Source of the DNA: Antennarius striatus
Taxonomy: Eukaryota; Chordata; Actinopteri; Lophiiformes; Antennariidae
Direction of reading: 5' to 3'
Length of the DNA: 64,000 nucleotides
Assembly (NCBI RefSeq): GCF_040054535.1
Contig: NC_090787.1
Location: forward strand, 16,985,501 to 17,049,500
In this document: in pieces, positions 1 through 10,000 of the stretch
Layout: every line of letters starts with the position of its first letter
Position numbering within the stretch: position 1 is the stretch's first letter
Notes under the pieces: model-generated
Told to the model about the DNA's origin: nothing
What the model saw: the letters and a program-made list of their open reading frames with translations, nothing else
Database searches by the model: none
Position numbers and translations under genes: made by a program

Positions 1-618
1 AAACTGCTTGACTGGGGTCTTTCTCCACTTCTGTTTTTGGCAGCCGTGATGGAGAAATGGAATGACCCAGATCCCTGGACTGACCTCTTTATTACTCTTG
101 TGCTTTCTGTTATTATTTGAATCTGCTGGTGAACGGAGGACGACTTCTTTGCCATCTCCGAGCTGAGAGTAGTAGAGAGCTGGTCGGACGAGAATTGAGT
201 CCCTTCAGCCTTGTTGAGTGTATCTTTCTTGTCATGAGACATGAGTGGTTTCTCAGACCCTTCTTTTCTTTGGTCCTTCAGGCTTAATGGCATAATTGAA
301 AAGTGTTGCTGCTCACTGGATATTACATCTGCTGGTATCTCAGGATTAACTTTTACAACCTGGGGGGGTTCAGACGATTCTCTATCAGGAGGAGCTTGGT
401 CCAGTTTAATAAGGGCTAAGCTGGATGCTATGGATGTTTCGTCTGTTGTGATGAGCACGTTCTCCTGGGATTCTGAAGGACATTCAGGTGTAGAACATAT
501 GACTTCCCTTCCCTTCTCTGTTTCTAATGTCAACTCTTCTAGAGCACTAAGCTCTTCCTCATTCACAGTTGCTGGCTGGCCGATGGTTTTAAGGGTTTCT
601 AAGTGAGACTTAGAGTCA
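1..618 (-). pseudogene. Partial duplicate of the large cracdl exon
   Basis: This stretch aligns without any gap to 9430-10047, the upstream part of the 1114-nt cracdl exon, in the same orientation. I count about 14 substitutions in 618 bases (roughly 98% identity) and saw none that makes a stop in the coding frame. The match ends within two bases of that exon's splice acceptor; beyond it the sequence changes to array DNA and the intron acceptor is not kept. The window edge cuts the other end, so I cannot tell whether this is a lone exon fragment or the rim of a second cracdl copy. A recent segmental duplication or an assembly artefact are both possible. Confidence 0.85.
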
Positions 619-642
619 AACACAAACAAACACAAACAAATG

Positions 643-793
643 AGCAATTTTGGAAAAGGGGACAGCACCTTGGCAGTGCTCCAGAGGTGAGCTGACACCT
701 CCTACTGTCAGCTTATGGTCCAGGCAGCTGGGCGAACCACTGATCTTTGGAACATTGGATGACCTGCTCTACCACTGAGCCACTGCTGCCCCA
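643..793 (-). mobile_element. tRNA-derived SINE
   Basis: On the minus strand the element begins with a tRNA-like head (ggggcagcagtggctcagtg, a degenerate A box). A B-box-like stretch and a body typical of fish SINEs follow (tgtcagctcacctctggagc, then cactgccaaggtgctgtccc). It recurs at 3530-3682 and, truncated, at 4541-4634. It lies just downstream of the tRNA-His gene in transcription direction. Confidence 0.7.
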
Positions 794-831
794 AAAACTT
801 CCCTTGTGCCGTGTCAGGGACTTCTTTCCCC

Positions 832-903
832 TGCCGTGACCCGGATTCGAACCGGGGTTGCTGCAGCCACAACGCAGAGTACTAACCACTATACGATCAC
901 AGC
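832..903 (-). tRNA. tRNA-His (GUG)
   Basis: The minus strand folds as a complete 72-nt tRNA. It has a seven-pair acceptor stem with one G-U pair at position 3, a D arm (gtatagtggttagtac), an anticodon loop ttgtggc with anticodon GTG, and a T arm ending ggttcgaatcc. Apart from a few bases it equals the vertebrate tRNA-His sequence. Relative to the copy at 4675-4746 it has an extra wobble pair in the acceptor stem and another at the base of the anticodon stem, so it may be slightly weaker. No T run follows directly; the first is TTTTT about 35 nt downstream, at the SINE edge. Confidence 0.9.
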
Positions 904-1580
904 AAGCTACTGAGGGACACTTATTGAAAAGAAACTAACAAAGCTCTTATAGATGGGGCATGTGGGTGGATGGCCCAGAGGCAAAGTTCAGAAGGGCAAG
1001 AAAAAAAATATACAAATTCATTACATGAAACAGTGGATGGCCTGGTCCATTTAAGAAAAAGAAACTATTTCACAAACATTTTCCAACTCAAGGTAGAAAA
1101 TATTCAATAAAAATGTCCATTTTGAGGTATTTATCTGTGCAGTCCAGCAGTTCAGATGACAGGAGGGTAATATCAATGAAGATCAATGACAATCAATGAC
1201 AAATCTCTTCCATGAAGACACAGTTACCCTGATAAAATGAAATAAATAAATATTGAAACTCAAATGGCAGTAAATAAACATGCTCTACCATGACCAACAT
1301 TACCTGCAGAAAAGGAAGCCCAGCTCACACAACCAGCAACACAAAACACAAGGAGAGTCTAACAAAGTCAGCAAACATTTATAACTTCCTGTTTAGGCAT
1401 GTGACCCTAGGGCCTAGACCCACGACAACAATTGACCCTGAGCGTTAAGTGAATATGATGCATCGGTGCTTTAATAATGTAAAGTCATTTTATGTGTGAA
1501 CATGTATCATAACTAAAAAATCCAAGTGAACGTGTTGTGAATTAGGACGCGTGTGAACGGGGATTTTGCTTTTCCATGGA

Positions 1581-1662
1581 GTCACGGTGGCCGAGAGGTT
1601 AAGGCGTTGGACTCGAAATCCAATGGGGTTTCCCCGCACAGGTTCGAATCCTGTTCGTGACG
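1581..1662 (+). tRNA. tRNA-Ser (CGA)
   Basis: An 82-nt tRNA with the long variable arm expected of serine tRNAs. The acceptor stem gtcacgg pairs with the 3' strand just before discriminator base G. The anticodon loop reads ctcgaaa, anticodon CGA. The A box (tggccgagaggtt) and B box (ggttcgaatcc) are intact, and a TTTTT Pol III terminator follows within three bases. Confidence 0.95.
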
Positions 1663-1667
1663 AGTTT

Positions 1668-1800
1668 TTGGGGGCGGCAGTGGTTCAGTTGGCAGAGCAG
1701 GTCGTCCAATGATCCCAAGGTTGGCGGCTTGATTCCCACTCCTGCCCAACCACCCGGTATGTGAGAGGTGTTGCCCACACAGGTTCCCTCTCGTCATGTA
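1668..1800 (+). mobile_element. SINE-like tRNA-derived segment after tRNA-Ser
   Basis: The segment starts with gggggcggcagtggttcagt, a plus-strand relative of the SINE head found in opposite orientation at 643-793. It continues through a degenerate B box and a short tail. Copies lie at 4055-4200 and 5583-5730, each directly behind a tRNA-Ser gene. It may be a SINE inserted behind the tRNA before amplification of the array. Confidence 0.55.
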
Positions 1801-2371
1801 GCCTCAACAGCATTTCATATGTGCTGTTACAGCGTGTTGGCACCTCACAGATAAGTCACAGCATTGGTCTTCCCATCTTTTGCTGCACATGTGCGAGCTT
1901 CTGATGTGATCTGATGTGACAATGTGCCCAGCTTTGTGTGTGATGGATGTGAGTGTGAGAATCTGATCACATGATTTTCTAACTAATATATTGAGACTAT
2001 GTGCAATTAAAATTGAGTGCCGAATGCTGAGCTGTCTAGCTGATGCAATGATGTAAGGTGCTGCATCGGTCACAAGACACTTCAGTTAATTGGTTATGGC
2101 CCAACCATTGACTTGATCCAAATTGTCAGCAGTGTGACTTTGTGGAAAGTATTGCATTTCCAACAAAAATGTACACAAGTTTTGCAGTTTTGTACTGCAA
2201 AATCTCATTCATGTAGTGACAGGTATTTCAATTTTCAGTCGTGTCCGTCCCTCCTCCCTTTCTGGCCACCTGGTCTGAAAATTACATCAAGTCAACCCAT
2301 CTTTCTGGGTTTATTTTAAATGTTATTTTATATTTATTGCTATTTTTATGTTTCTTTCTGTTTCTGTTGTT
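1801..2371. repeat. Array segment without recognised gene
   Basis: This non-coding repeat segment is shared with 4200-4540 and partly with 5730-5890. I see no RNA gene or protein-coding signal in it; short ORFs on both strands are not conserved in frame between copies. Confidence 0.6.
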
Positions 2372-3407
2372 GTAGGGAGCCAGAGCATTTCAGTTTTAAC
2401 AACCACATTTGAATTCACTATCCGTCATGTGCATATGAACAATAATCTGAGCAATGTCAAGTTTTTCACATGTTGTTTTCATGTGTGTGTACAGTTATGA
2501 GGATAGTGGCCCCTCTGCACAGAGGTCTACCCAGATACGGCAGGGGAGGACCAGGTCCAGATCTCCACAGGCTCAGCCATACCATTGCTTGGAGCCCTGG
2601 AGAACTGGAGATGCCTTGACATTGCCCAAGTCAGGTACCTCATGCCATGGAGACCACCAGGAGCCCGGGTGGACAGTGGTGCAGCCTGTTCTTGCACCTT
2701 GTGGACATCGCAGCCGCCAACGCCTACATTCTTCACTGTGACATTGCCAGTTCAGGGGTGCCAGGGGTGGACAGGAGCAGCGGATCGGACAGGAGGGGGG
2801 TATACCACACTCCTGTTGCCATTAACACCAGTCAGAGAGCCACAGAACACAGGATTTGTCATGCTGCCTTCCAGTGGTCAAACGAGTGATCCTCACCTAG
2901 TAGAAGTGTAAAACCTTCCATGTGGGACTGTGTCCTAATTTGGACAGAAACTGCTTTACAGCGTGGCATATGTAAAAAAAAACAAACAAACATTATTTTA
3001 ATTTCTAAGGTTGGTTTAATTTTAAAATATTTTTGTTTTGTTTTGCCTAGTTTCTTTGTACAATGCCAAAAAAAACTGTAAATAAGTATGTGTAAACCTT
3101 GAATTGTACAACTTTCAGCTGCAATGATTACGTTCTTGTTCCACATTCCTACTTGTTGCTCCATTTAAATATGAAGCTAATTATTTGCCAGTTAATCTCT
3201 GCTCCTTTGACACATAATAACACAAAAAAACAACATCAGAAATTTCATCATTTAGCATAAGGTATCAGCAGCAGTGACGCTGAATCACATTTAACATTAC
3301 TGAGGAATATCTGGAAGTGCTTTTAGTGGAGATTGACTAAGAAGAATTTTTCAAAATGTCTGTCTCTTAATATAATTTTAAAAATTATATAAAATTCAAT
3401 CCACACA
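2372..3407 (+). mobile_element. Possible PiggyBac-like transposase remnant, copy 1
   Basis: A stretch at about 2647-2889 translates to a peptide containing WCSLFLHLVDIAAANAYIL, which resembles the hydrophobic W..vFfhLlDia..NafIL segment of PiggyBac (PGBD-type) transposases. The rest of a transposase is not readable in one frame. The copy at 5914-6955 preserves the same peptide with few changes. The 3' part (about 2950-3407) is AT-rich and non-coding. Assignment rests on this one motif; an unrelated degraded ORF is the alternative. Confidence 0.4.
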
Positions 3408-3529
3408 GTTAGGGAGGAGAACCACTAGCATTGACAGCACCACTTTAAGGTTTGTTTGTTTTTTAAATTTAGTATACTTTAGTAATCCTCGAAGGGAAAT
3501 TAAGAGCACACTCTTACAAACACAAAAAA

Positions 3530-3682
3530 ATGAGCAACTTTGTAAAGGTGGACAGCACCTTGGCAGTGCTCCAGAGGTGAGCTGACACCTCCTACTGTCA
3601 GCTTATAGTCCAGGCAGCTGGGCGAACCACCGATCTTTGGAATATTGGATGACCTGCTCTACCACTGAGCCACTGCTGCCCC
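3530..3682 (-). mobile_element. tRNA-derived SINE, copy 2
   Basis: Near-identical to the element at 643-793. In this unit the sequence after the SINE jumps to the spacer just before tRNA-Ser, so the tRNA-His gene seen in the other two units is missing. Confidence 0.7.
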
Positions 3683-3967
3683 AAAAACTTCCCTCGTGCC
3701 ATGTCAGGGACTTCTTTCCCCTGCCTAGACCCATGACAACAATTGACCCTGAGTGTAAAGTGAATATGATGCAGCGGTGCTTTAATAATGTAAAGTTATT
3801 TTATTTTATTATTTCATAATATTTCATATTCATATTTTCATTTGACTTTAAAATATCTGATTGTTACGGTAAAATAATAATGTGAAAATGTATCATAACT
3901 ACAAAAATCCAAGTGAACGTGTTTTGAATGAGGACGCGTGTGAACGGGGATTTTGCTTTTCCATGGA

Positions 3968-4049
3968 GTCACGGTGGCCGAGAGGTTAAGGCGTTGGACT
4001 TGAAATCCAATGGGGTTTCCCCGCACAGGTTCGAGTCCTGTTCGTGACG
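3968..4049 (+). tRNA. tRNA-Ser (UGA)
   Basis: Same 82-nt serine tRNA as at 1581 and 5496, but the anticodon loop reads cttgaaa. A single C-to-T change converts anticodon CGA to TGA. The T loop also differs by one base (ttcgagt). All stems remain paired and a TTTTT terminator follows. Since UGA is also a serine anticodon (reading UCA), the gene could be functional with altered codon preference. Confidence 0.92.
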
Positions 4050-4054
4050 AGTTT

Positions 4055-4200
4055 TTGGGGGCAGCTGTGGTTCATTTGGCAGAGCAGGTCATCCAATGAT
4101 CCCAAGGTTGGAGGTTTGATTCCCACTCCTGCCCAACCACCCGGTATGTGAGAGGTGTTGCCCACACAGGTTCCCTCTCGTCATGTAGCCTCAACAGCAT
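4055..4200 (+). mobile_element. SINE-like tRNA-derived segment, copy 2
   Basis: Copy of the segment at 1668-1800 directly behind the tRNA-Ser(UGA) gene; differs by a few bases. Confidence 0.5.
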
Positions 4201-4540
4201 TTCATATGTGCTGTTCCAGCGTGTTGGCACCTCACTGATAAGTCACAGCATTGGTCTTCCCATCTTTTGCTGCACATGTGCGAGCTTCTGATGTGATCTG
4301 ATGTGACAAAGTTTTGTGTGTGATGGATGTGAGTGTGAGAATCTGATCACATGATTTTCTAACTAATATATTGAGACTATGTGCAATGAAAATTGAGTGC
4401 CGAATGCTGAGCTGTCTAGCGGATGCAATGATGTAAGGTGCTGCATCGGTCACAAGACACTTCAGTTAATTGGTTATGGCCCAACCATTGACTTGATCCA
4501 AATTGTCAGCAGTGTGACTTTGTGGAAAGTGTTGCATTTC

Positions 4541-4634
4541 CTCCTACTGTCAGCTTATAGTCCAGGCAGCTGGGCGAACCACTGATCTTTGGAACATTGG
4601 ATGACCCGCTCTACCACTGAGCCACTGCTGCCCC
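4541..4634 (-). mobile_element. Truncated tRNA-derived SINE, copy 3
   Basis: Contains the tRNA-like head and the first part of the body only; the 3' part is missing at the junction with the preceding unit near 4540. Confidence 0.65.
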
Positions 4635-4674
4635 AAAGGCTTCCCTCGTGCCATGTCAGGGACTTTTTTTCCCC

Positions 4675-4746
4675 TGCCGTGACCCGGATTCGAACCGGGG
4701 TTGCTGCGGCCACAACGCAGAGTACTAACCACTATACGATCACGGC
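4675..4746 (-). tRNA. tRNA-His (GUG), second copy
   Basis: The 72-nt minus-strand sequence has fully paired acceptor, D, anticodon and T stems and anticodon GTG (loop ttgtggc). It is closer to the vertebrate tRNA-His consensus than the copy at 832. No run of four or more T follows in the first 60 nt, because the SINE-edge TTTTT of the other copy is altered here. Confidence 0.93.
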
Positions 4747-5495
4747 AAGCTACTGAGGGACACTTATTGAAAAGAAACTACCAAAGCTCTTATAGATGGG
4801 GCATGTGGGTGGATGGCCCAGAGGCAAAGTTCAGAAGGGCAAGAAAAAAAACAAACAAATTCATTACATGAAACAGTGGATGGCCTGGTCCCTTTAAGAA
4901 AAAGAAGCTATTTCACAAACATTTACCAGCGCAAGGTAGAAAATATTCAATAAAAATGTCCATTTTGAGGTATTTATCTGTGCAGTCCAGCAGTTCAGGT
5001 GGCAGGAGGGTAAAATCAATGACAATGAATGACAAATCTCGTCCATGAAGAGACAGTTACCCTGATAAAATGAAATAAATAAATATTGAAACTCAAATGG
5101 CAGTAAATAAACATGCTCTACCATGACCAATATTACCTGCAGAAAAGGAAGCCCAGCTCACACAACCAGCAACACAAAACACAAGGAGAGTCTAACAAAG
5201 TCAGCAAACATTTATCACTTCCTGTTTAGGCATGTGACCCTAGGGCCTAGACCCATGACAACAATTGACCCTGAGCGTTAAGTGAATATGATGCAGCGGT
5301 GCTTTAATAATGTAAACTCATTTTATTTTATTATTTCATAATATTTCATATTCATATTTTCATATTTTCATTTAAATTTAAAATATCTGATTGTTACGGT
5401 AAAATAATGATGTGAACATGTATGATAACTAATAATCCAAGTGAACGTGTTGTGAATTAGGATGCGTGTGAACGGGGATTTTGCTTTTCCATGGA
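4747..5495. repeat. Spacer between tRNA-His and tRNA-Ser, unit 3
   Basis: Non-coding; matches 904-1580 of unit 1 with small indels. Nothing recognised in it. Confidence 0.6.
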
Positions 5496-5577
5496 GTCAC
5501 GGTGGCCGAGAGGTTAAGGCGTTGGACTCGAAATCCGATGGGGTTTCCCCGCACAGGTTCGAATCCTGTTCGTGACG
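5496..5577 (+). tRNA. tRNA-Ser (CGA), third copy
   Basis: Same as the gene at 1581 except that one anticodon-stem pair is now a wobble (aatccgatg). Long variable arm, intact A and B boxes and a TTTTT terminator right after the gene. Confidence 0.95.
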
Positions 5578-5582
5578 AGTTT

Positions 5583-5730
5583 TTGGGGGCATCAGTGGTT
5601 CAGTTGGCCGAGCAGGTCGTCCAATGATCCCAAGGTTGGCGGTTTGATTCCCACTCCTGCCCAACCACCCGGTATGTGAGAGGTGTTGCCCACACAGGTT
5701 CCCTCTCGTCATGTAGCCTCAACAGCATTT
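5583..5730 (+). mobile_element. SINE-like tRNA-derived segment, copy 3
   Basis: Third copy of the segment at 1668-1800, again directly behind a tRNA-Ser gene. Confidence 0.5.
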
Positions 5731-5913
5731 CATATGTGCTGTTCCAGCGTGTTGGCACCTCACTGATAAGTCACAGCATTGGTCTTCCAGTCTTTTGCTG
5801 CACATGTGCAAGCTTCTGATGTGATCTGATGTGACAATGTGCCCAGCTTTGTGTGTGAGAATCTGATAACAAAATTTTCTAAGGTTTTATTTTGTTAACT
5901 GACTAATCACATT

Positions 5914-6955
5914 GTTGTAGGGAGCCAGAGCATTTCAGTTTTAACAACCCCATTTGAATTCACTATCCATCATGTGCATATGAACAATAATCTGAGCAAT
6001 GTCAAGTTTTTCACATGTTGTTTTCATGTGTGTGTACAGTTATGAGGATAGTGGCCCCTCTGCACAGAGGTCTACCCAGATACGGCAGGGGACGACCAGG
6101 TCCAGATCTCCACAGGCTCAGCCATACCATCGCTTGGAGCCCTGGAGAACTGGAGATGGCTTGACATTGCCCAAGTCAGGTACTTCATGCCATGGAGACC
6201 ACCAGGAGCCCGGGTGGACAGTGGTGCAACCTGTTCTTGCACCTTGTGGACATCGCAGCCGCCAACGCCTACATTCTTCACTGTGACATTGCCAGTTCAG
6301 AGGTGCCAGGGGTGGACAGGAGCAGCAGATCGGACAGGAGGGGGGTATACCACACTCCTGTTGCCATTAACACCAGTCAGCGAGCCACAGAACACAGGAT
6401 TTGTCATGCTGCCTTCCAGTGGACAAACGAGTGAGCCTCACCTAGTAGAAATGTAAAACCTTCCATGTGGGACTGTGTCTTAATTTGGACAGAAACTGCT
6501 TTACAGAGAGGCATATGTAAAAAAAAAAAAACTACATTATTTTAATTTCTAAGGTTAGTTTAATTTTAAAATATTTTTTTTTGTTTTTTGCCTAGTGTTT
6601 TTGTACAATGCCAAAAAAACTGTAAATAAGTATGTGTAAACCTTGAATTGTACAACTTTCAGCTGCAGTGATTGCGTTCTTGTTCCACATTCCTACTTGT
6701 TGCTTCATTTAAATATGAAGCTAATTATTTGCCAGTTAATCTCTGCTCCTTTTCCACATAATAACACAAAAATACAACATCAGAAATTTCATCATTTAAC
6801 ATAAGGTATCAGCAGCAGTGACGCTGAATCACATTTAACATTACTGAGAAATATCTGGAAGTGCTTTTACTGGAGATTGACTATAAAGAGCTTTTCAAAA
6901 TGTCCGTCCCTTAATATAACATTAGTATTTTAAAAATTATATAAAATTGAATCCA
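5914..6955 (+). mobile_element. Possible PiggyBac-like transposase remnant, copy 2
   Basis: Aligns along its length with 2372-3407, with scattered substitutions and small indels. It keeps the peptide LFLHLVDIAAANAYILH. Its right end lies about 100 bp from the cracdl stop codon, so it may sit in or next to the cracdl 3' UTR. Confidence 0.4.
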
Positions 6956-7050
6956 CTAATAAAGCAGCCTTTAAAGAGTTGCATCTGACCCTCGCTGAAA
7001 TTCAAAGCCAGTTTGTCTTCAGGATGGGCAGTTATACATGTCTGCTTCTC

Positions 7051-10000
7051 TCAGTCCATGGACTTATCACTCCAAGCCATTGACTTTCTCTTTGCCAGTT
7101 CCATCCAGGACGGCTGGCCACTGTCAGACACGGACTGCAAAGCTGATGTTATTGTGGGTGAAGAGGAGGGTGATGAAGATGACGGCACATTTTTCCACAG
7201 CCATTTGTCCTCACGAGTTCTGTCAGGAACTTTGATAGGACCGGTATCTGAAAGAGAAATACTCGACTATTGAACACCACCCTGGTATCCTTGCAGTTAC
7301 AATAAATGTGTGTCGTTGCACCTGTAGGATTCATCACTTGTCTTCCATCTGGTTTATTTTCTTTGATTTGAGATGCTGATTTGGCTGAGGCGGGGGGTTC
7401 ACCTGAGGGCGGAGCCTCTGTTTGCTCTTTCTTCATGTCCACCTGATGAAAAGTGCACATGAAATCATCTGCTAGGGATAAAATCGGTTTAAAATTGGTC
7501 ATACTGTATTTTTATTTTACTCAGAACATATTCCATGAATATCTTTAAGCAACATAAATCTGATTTTGTCAAACAAGAACTAGATGTAACAGAAGCTGAT
7601 GGTGTTTGGTTCTCGCACCAGCAGACCTCTATTTCAGAAGATAAAAAATAAATTTGAGACTGGGTGCCTTCAGCAGTGTTGGGGTGTCCAAAGACACGAG
7701 ACACTTGGTTTCTGGTTAGTTTCTGATTTTCATGGGATTTGCCACTAACTCATTTACATTTAAACATAGTAATTGTTTACAAAGAAGTACCACAAACCCC
7801 CTTGGTTCCAGGTGGAGTTGTCCATTCGGCCCGTCTCTCCAAAAAGGCAGACCTCTGGCCTGCAGACCCAACCCAGAGGCCATATCTGGGTTGAAGTGAT
7901 GAAGTCTCTTTCTGTTGCATGCTGGCCTCTCCTTCTATTCTTCTCAAGACAGACCCTGAAAGAGGAGCTGGTGCTGATGACGTGGTAGGAACTGATGCTG
8001 GAGATGGTGTGGATTTTACAATGTTGACAGGGTGAAGACTTTGATTTCTCCAGGGGGGTTGCTGCTTGCTTGAAGAAAGGTTAGATTGAGCACTAGACTG
8101 TGTGACACTCTCTTGTGTCTCTGTTTGTGTGTTGTTTTGTGCAGACGCAGACTGTGAGGCAGGATTTGTATTTGGACGTGACTGAGATTCATTTGTTTGT
8201 TTTGATGTCTGTGTTTCTCGAGAGATGTTTGATTGAGCAGATGTCCCTGATATCTTTTGTTGCACACCCATTAGTGATGGTTTGATAGTCTGTCCTTCGC
8301 TTCTACTTTGTGCCTTTTCTGCCTGGCCTGCATCAGTTAATGGTGGGTTTGCTGCTTCTAGTGGAGTTTTACTCTGTTGTATTGTCACAGTCTGTGTCTG
8401 TACTTGTGTTCCAGTCAGTGTCTCTGCTTCATTTGACGTCTGTGCTGATGGTCGAGTTGCTCCCTGCATGCTTGTAAATTCTCTGGGAAATTTACTTGTA
8501 AAAAGCTGTTGGAGGCTTCTGGTCTTTTCTCTTGCCAAGCTCATCCAAGACACCTCAAATGGAGCCGGCTGGGGGAAAGACTTGGGATCCTGAGGTGTTG
8601 CAAAGGCAGAATCAACTTGTCCGGGATTTGGGCAGGTTGTTTCCAGTTCCTTTTGTATGTTGGGGGGATTGCAGGTCAATGGAGAGGAATGCTTGACTGG
8701 AACAGAGGAACCAGATGAAGCTGGATCTGAGGAGTGACAGTTTAGACAATTGTGGTAGCTCAGTAAGGTAAAGTTTTTGCAGTGATCAGTAAACAGGTGT
8801 AGCCCTAATAATAACTCTGCAGTGATTAATCACATTGTGAAAAACTCAACATGCCTCAGATTAATGTAGAAAAAATAGTTTCACAGAATATAAATCATTT
8901 TAAAGTGAACACGATGAATCAATGAGAGTTCTCACCTGTCCCTGTGAGGTGTCCAGAAGTGGATGGTGTACAAGAGATGTTTGTTGACGGTGTTTTAAAC
9001 AGATCAATGGCATTCTGGAATATTTCCTTCCCTTTTTGTTTGTCAAATTGCTCCTCAAACCCTGATGGTTTTGGATGATGAATAGAAGAGGCATTAGATC
9101 GAAATCTCTGGGATGTAGAGCGCAGTTTAATACCAAATGCTGGCTTTCCTTCATCCTCCCCGACCTCCTGCGCCTCCACCGCCTGCTCCACCACCTCCGG
9201 CCTGCTCTCCAGCTTCACTGCACTTATAGTTACACCTTTTGGTGTAATTGATTCCTCCTTTTTGAGGTTGTCCTTCTTGTCCCATAGAATCCCTGAACTT
9301 CTGTGGGCTCTCACAACGATGGGACCCTCTGTTGGCTGTATGTCTCTATGTTCTGCCTTTTCCTTCATGCTTGACCAGGATTTATCCTCTGGTCTTTGCC
9401 TGGCTTCAGTCTGTTCCAGCACCTCCACAAAACTGCTTGACTGGGGTCTTTCTCCACTTCTGTTTTTGGCAGCCGTGATGGAGAAATGGAATGACCCTGA
9501 TCCCTGGACTGACCTCTTTATTACTCTTGTGCTTTCTGTTATTATTTGAATCTGCTGGTGAACGGAGGAGGACTTGTTTGCCATCTCCGAGCTGAGAGTA
9601 GTAGAGAGCTGGTTGGACGAGAATTGAGTCCCTTCAGCCTTGTTGAGTGTATCTTTCTTGTCATGAGACATGAGTGGTTTCTCAGACCCTTCTTCTCTTT
9701 GGTCCTTCAGGCTTAATGGCATAATTGAAAAGTGTTGCTGCTCACTGGATATTACATCTGCTGGTATCTCAGGATTGACTTTTACAACCTGGGGGGGTTC
9801 AGACGGTTCTCTATCAGGAGGAGCTCGGTCCAGTTTAATAAGGGCTAAGCTGGACGATATGGATGTTTCGTTTGTTGTGATGAGCACGTTCTCCTGGGAT
9901 TCTGAAGGACATTCAGGTGTAGAACATATGACCTCCCTTCCCTTCTCTGTTTCTAATGTCACCTCCTCTAGAGCACTAAGCTCTTCCTCATTCACAGTTG

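Larger units (their letters stand above)
619..6960. repeat. Tandem array of tRNA-bearing units (about three copies)
   Basis: Three related units follow one another in the same orientation: about 630-3410, 3510-4540 and 4541-6955. A full unit reads: minus-strand SINE, tRNA-His (-), about 650 bp of spacer, tRNA-Ser (+), plus-strand SINE-like segment, about 550 bp of unique repeat, and a PiggyBac-like remnant. Unit 2 lacks tRNA-His plus spacer and also lacks the PiggyBac-like part. Unit 3 starts inside the SINE and has lost part of the segment before its PiggyBac-like part. Units are nearly identical by eye where they overlap, so the amplification looks recent. No protein-coding gene is evident in the array. 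Confidence 0.85.

Noticed and set aside
241-606. 121-aa plus-strand ORF, repeated at 9670-10035
   Set aside because: It is the antisense shadow of the cracdl exon and of its copy; its conservation follows from the duplication.
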